Shown here: positions 61,510 to 64,000 of the stretch, in pieces | Position numbering within the stretch: the first letter of the stretch is position 1 | How the letters are laid out: each line of letters starts with the position of its first letter | Assembly: GCA_000719105.1 (NCBI GenBank) | Contig: JODX01000008.1 | Coordinates: forward strand, 62,001-126,000 | DNA length: 64,000 nt | Direction of reading: 5' to 3' | DNA from: Streptomyces sclerotialus | GTDB taxonomy: Bacteria > Actinomycetota > Actinomycetes > Streptomycetales > Streptomycetaceae | The notes under the pieces: generated by a model | Databases searched by the model: none | The model's input: only the letters and a program-made list of their open reading frames with translations | What the model was told of the DNA's origin: nothing | Made by a program: the position numbers and the translations under genes

Positions 61510-62496
61510 CTACGAGGAGGGCGTCGTGGACGACGCGGAAGCCGAGGGCGAGGAAGCCGGAGCCGAGGGGGCACCGCTCGGTGCTCCGCCCTCCGGGGGT
61601 GTGCCGCCCTCCGGAGGCGTCCCGCCGTCCGCACCGCCACTGCCCGCGCCGGTGTTCTCGGCGTCGGGGTCGATGCCGAGCGTGATGGACCCCTTGTAGC
61701 CCTTCGAGGGGTCGCTCTTGTGGACCGGCTTCAGGGTGAGCAGACCGCTGGAGGCACCCCCGCCGTCGTAGACCATGTCGTCGTCGAGCTTCGTGTAGCT
61801 GCCGGTGTGCTTGCTGTACGGCTCCAGCTCGAAGATCTGCGTGGCGATGTCGTCGGCGAAGAAGAGCTGGCCGGTGAAGTTGACCTTGCCGCCCTCGTAG
61901 GTGCCGTCCTCCTTCTCGCCGCCCGTGTGCACCTTCACATGGATGTGGCAGGTGCGGGGCGTGTACCAGCCGGGGAAGATCGTCTCGAACTTGACCACCC
62001 CGTTGGCATTGGCGACCTGGTAGCCGCGCAGATAAGTCTGGTCGTCGGCGTCCGATCCGTCCTCGCTCTCGGCGGGCGCGGAGCCACCGGGGTTGGCGGT
62101 GGTGTAGCCGGAGTAGTAGCCCCAGGCGTCGCAGTGCCAGATCTCCACGGCCGCGCCGGCGACCGGGGCACAGGACTCGGCGGTGTCCTGGACGACGATG
62201 CGCAGCGTCAGCGGGACACCGTCCTTGCCCTCCGTGATGTTCTTCCGCACGAGGGCGCCGTCCAGGTAGTACGGCCCCTCGGTGACACTCGACATCAGGA
62301 CGCACCGGCCGCTGCCGGCGGAGGCCGAAGCGGAGGCCGGGGCCGACGTCGCCGCCTCCGCCGCGGCGGTGCCCGTCTCGTCGGCGAAGGCCGCCTCGTA
62401 CCCGACGACCGCGAGCCCGCCGGCCGCGACCGTCCCACCGGTCACCGCGAGGGCGCGGCGCCGCGTGATTGATGAGTTCCCGTCATTTCCCGTCAT
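61510..62496 (-). CDS. secreted intradiol ring-cleavage dioxygenase
   Basis: A 328-residue protein with a twin-arginine signal (TRRRALAVTGGTVAAGG), so it is probably exported folded with its iron. The dioxygenase domain (about 85-270) has the Fe(III) ligands expected for the family: Tyr in WHCDAWGYYSGY, Tyr in FPGWYTPRT, and two His in CHIHVKVHT. The C-terminal 50 residues are low-complexity, with TPPEGG repeated. By family it opens catechol-type rings outside the cell. It is followed immediately by the CitG-like gene. ATG 62496 is the natural start. Confidence 0.9.
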   Translation of the reverse strand: MTGNDGNSSITRRRALAVTGGTVAAGGLAVVGYEAAFADETGTAAAEAATSAPASASASAGSGRCVLMSSVTEGPYYLDGALVRKNITEGKDGVPLTLRIVVQDTAESCAPVAGAAVEIWHCDAWGYYSGYTTANPGGSAPAESEDGSDADDQTYLRGYQVANANGVVKFETIFPGWYTPRTCHIHVKVHTGGEKEDGTYEGGKVNFTGQLFFADDIATQIFELEPYSKHTGSYTKLDDDMVYDGGGASSGLLTLKPVHKSDPSKGYKGSITLGIDPDAENTGAGSGGADGGTPPEGGTPPEGGAPSGAPSAPASSPSASASSTTPSS

Positions 62497-62668
62497 GGGC
62501 GCGACGTTAGGAACGGTGGCCGTCAGCACGCTGAGGTGATGCTGTGCGCGCACTGAGAATGCGGGAGGTCCGTGAGGCCGGCCGGTCGTGCGGCGGAACG
62601 CCCGATTTCGCGGGGGCGTCGACCCGGGCCCGGCGTATCGCTCCACCGCCGGCAGAGCGGAACCGGCG

Positions 62669-63121
62669 CTACACCGCCATCAGCGGAGCACCCTCGCGCC
62701 ACTTGAGGATCTTGTCGAAGCTCACCACGGCGCCGCTCCGGCCCGGTTTGTTGCCGATGTGCACATGGTCGGCGAGTTCCTCGATGAGGCAGAGCCCGCG
62801 GCCGTGTTCGGCGTCGGCGCGGGCCGGACGGATCAGCGGGCGCCCCCGGCCGGCGGGGAAACCGGGACCGGAGTCGGCGACCTCGATACGGCACTTCTCA
62901 CCGTCGAGGTAGGCGGTGACCCGGTACGCCTCCGACGGGCTGCCGGACGTCTCCCCACCGTGCTCGACGGCGTTCGCACAGGCCTCGCTGAGCGCGACGG
63001 AGAGGTCGTAGGAGACATCGGGGTCCACGCCGGCGGTCTCCATGGTGCCGATCAGCAGCCTCCGGGCGAGCGGAACACTGGCGGCTTCCCGCCGAAGATG
63101 GAGTGACCACCAGATGCTCAT
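62669..63121 (-). CDS. RsbW-like HATPase regulatory protein
   Basis: A 150-residue GHKL ATPase. It has the N box VALSEACANAVEHG, G1 EVADSGPGFPAGRG and G2 EHGRGLCLIEELAD. ATG 63121 (MSIWWSLHLRREAASVPLARR) has GGGAGG seven bases upstream; the longer reading MGVITLFPGL from 63211 overlaps the promoter. Anti-sigma or antagonist kinase activity is expected by family. The tail SFDKILKWREGAPLMAV follows the domain. It has no adjacent sigma or antagonist gene. Confidence 0.88.
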   Translation of the reverse strand: MSIWWSLHLRREAASVPLARRLLIGTMETAGVDPDVSYDLSVALSEACANAVEHGGETSGSPSEAYRVTAYLDGEKCRIEVADSGPGFPAGRGRPLIRPARADAEHGRGLCLIEELADHVHIGNKPGRSGAVVSFDKILKWREGAPLMAV

Positions 63122-63487
63122 GCTCCAGCCTCCCGGCCGTGGCTCGACATACCGATACGTATTGCCCTGCCCAGGGCCGCGTAAGCCCGGAAACAGCGTG
63201 ATGACGCCCATACGGCGGGTGCGCCCAGGACGTGGATCGGTGTATGCGGGGTCGCATCGCAGTGACGGCCACCGAGTTTCTCCCGGTACCCCGGCACCCA
63301 CCTCACCTGGCCGGCCCCTGCTTCCCCCACACTTCTTCCGCTCCTGCCACTGCCCGTGCCCCCTCAGAACCCCAGTTCGGACGGTCCGTGCGGTGAGGAG
63401 ATGAACGTACGCCCCTTCTCCGCTCGTATGTAACCGTGTGGACCTGCCGTATGGGGCGGTTAAGGCCAGTGCGATGATGAGCTCGCC
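63122..63487. other. divergent promoter region
   Basis: No gene seen. It separates the leftward RsbW-like gene and the rightward membrane-protein gene. An ATACGTAT palindrome (63157-63164) lies about 40 bases before the RsbW-like start. Confidence 0.4.
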
Positions 63488-64000
63488 ATGACTGCCCCCC
63501 AACAGCGCACGGCGCGCTCCGGAGCGGAGCTCCGGATCCTGCGGGCCGCGGTGTTCGCCGCGGTCTGCGTCGTGCTGGCCGGGGCCGGTCATGCGTTCGC
63601 CTCCTGCGCCGCGGTCCCGCTGTGGAGCCTGGGCGTGGGATTCACCGCCGTCTTCGCCGTCGCCGCCCCGCTCGCCGGCCGGGAGCGCTCGCTGGCGGGC
63701 ATCGCCACGCTGCTGGCGCTCGGCCAGACCGCGCTGCACGCGCTGTTCGGGTTCGGGCAGCACGGCACGGTCAATGCGGCGGACACCGCGGGGACCACGG
63801 ACGCCGCTCTCGTCGAGCGCGCCGCACGCCTGGTGTGCGGCGCGGCCGCGGCGGCGATCAGCCCGGCCCAGGCCCAGCGGATACTCACCGACGCGGGACT
63901 CACCCACACGGCACACGCCGGGCACCACCCGGCGGACGCCATGCCGACGGCCGCGGGTTCCACGGCCTCCGTCCTGCCGTCCCTGCCCATGCTGCTCGGC
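63488..64000 (+). CDS. membrane protein, unknown (3' end outside window)
   Basis: Open from ATG 63488 to the window edge, 171 codons. Helices are visible at about 20-42 (VFAAVCVVLAGAGHAFAS), 45-62 and 68-90, with more likely beyond. A loop of about 70 residues contains several His (THTAHAGHHPADA). The start is supported by the change of codon use and position; the ribosome site is weak. I do not recognise the family. Confidence 0.68.
   Translation, partial: MTAPQQRTARSGAELRILRAAVFAAVCVVLAGAGHAFASCAAVPLWSLGVGFTAVFAVAAPLAGRERSLAGIATLLALGQTALHALFGFGQHGTVNAADTAGTTDAALVERAARLVCGAAAAAISPAQAQRILTDAGLTHTAHAGHHPADAMPTAAGSTASVLPSLPMLLG

Noticed and set aside
63589..63990. 133-codon minus-strand frame at the window end
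   Set aside because: The plus strand encodes a membrane protein with consistent hydrophobic helices; the minus frame has none of this order.

Overview
The window is chromosomal DNA of a Streptomyces-type actinomycete. Base composition is very GC-rich, GTG starts are frequent, genes are densely packed, and many protein families are typical of Streptomyces: paired SigB-like sigma factors, a subtilisin-inhibitor protein, SpoIIE-type phosphatases with RsbW-like ATPases, stand-alone prim-pol proteins and DUF5926. No insertion sequence, phage or CRISPR array was seen. Gene order around upp, tadA and the two sigma factors resembles, from memory, the oriC-side part of the core arm in S. coelicolor. 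A perfect parS site near 44.05 kb fits an origin-proximal position.

Layout. 1-9 kb: 3' part of a LacZ-type beta-galactosidase with an inserted lectin-like domain; a DUF72 protein; a CopC-CopD copper protein; then a leftward cupin/GNAT/penicillin-acylase cluster that shares an iron box (9151-9169) with a rightward siderophore-interacting flavoprotein. The acylase and GNAT match the accessory desferrioxamine genes desG and desH. 10-20 kb: small membrane and secreted proteins, a ParB-fold-like protein, a LytR_C protein, upp, tadA and its partner, tRNA-Ser(CGA), and two SigF/SigN-like sigma factors separated by a 1-kb region holding a degenerate palindromic repeat array. 20-24.4 kb: a marR, 14-TM exporter and YceI locus in which both exporter and YceI protein carry the same type of extracellular beta-sandwich. 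24.4-27.5 kb: a flavin/F420 PPOX protein, and a TetR regulator with an MFS exporter that has tandem operator-like palindromes.

27.6-33.7 kb: a leftward four-gene operon of response regulator, histidine kinase, GT2-GtrA and GT39 (ArnT/PMT-like), probably a regulated envelope glycosylation system. 33.8-39 kb: amidohydrolase, ABM-like, DUF2797 and DUF1152 proteins, tRNA-Arg(ACG), tRNA-Ser(GCT) and a subtilisin-inhibitor-like protein. 39.3-44 kb: a 1550-residue PAS/pseudo-kinase/receiver-like protein, followed by an octamer repeat and the parS palindrome. 44-50.4 kb: acyl-CoA ligase, SigE-family ECF sigma factor, small secreted protein, a prim-pol protein with a LexA-like box, tRNA-Ser(TGA) and an HtrA-like protease.

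50.6-64 kb: glycerophosphodiesterase, RsbW-like ATPase, DUF5926, a secreted protein, a degenerate prim-pol protein, a GAF-SpoIIE phosphatase lacking one metal-binding Asp, aminopeptidase P, a MocR regulator, an intradiol dioxygenase/CitG-like pair, a second RsbW-like ATPase and the start of a membrane protein. The two RsbW-like proteins, the SpoIIE phosphatase and SigF/SigN belong to partner-switching families, but no pairing is shown by the sequence. The best candidates for under-described biology are the marR-exporter-YceI module, the repeat array between the sigma genes, the large pseudo-kinase scaffold and the operator palindromes.
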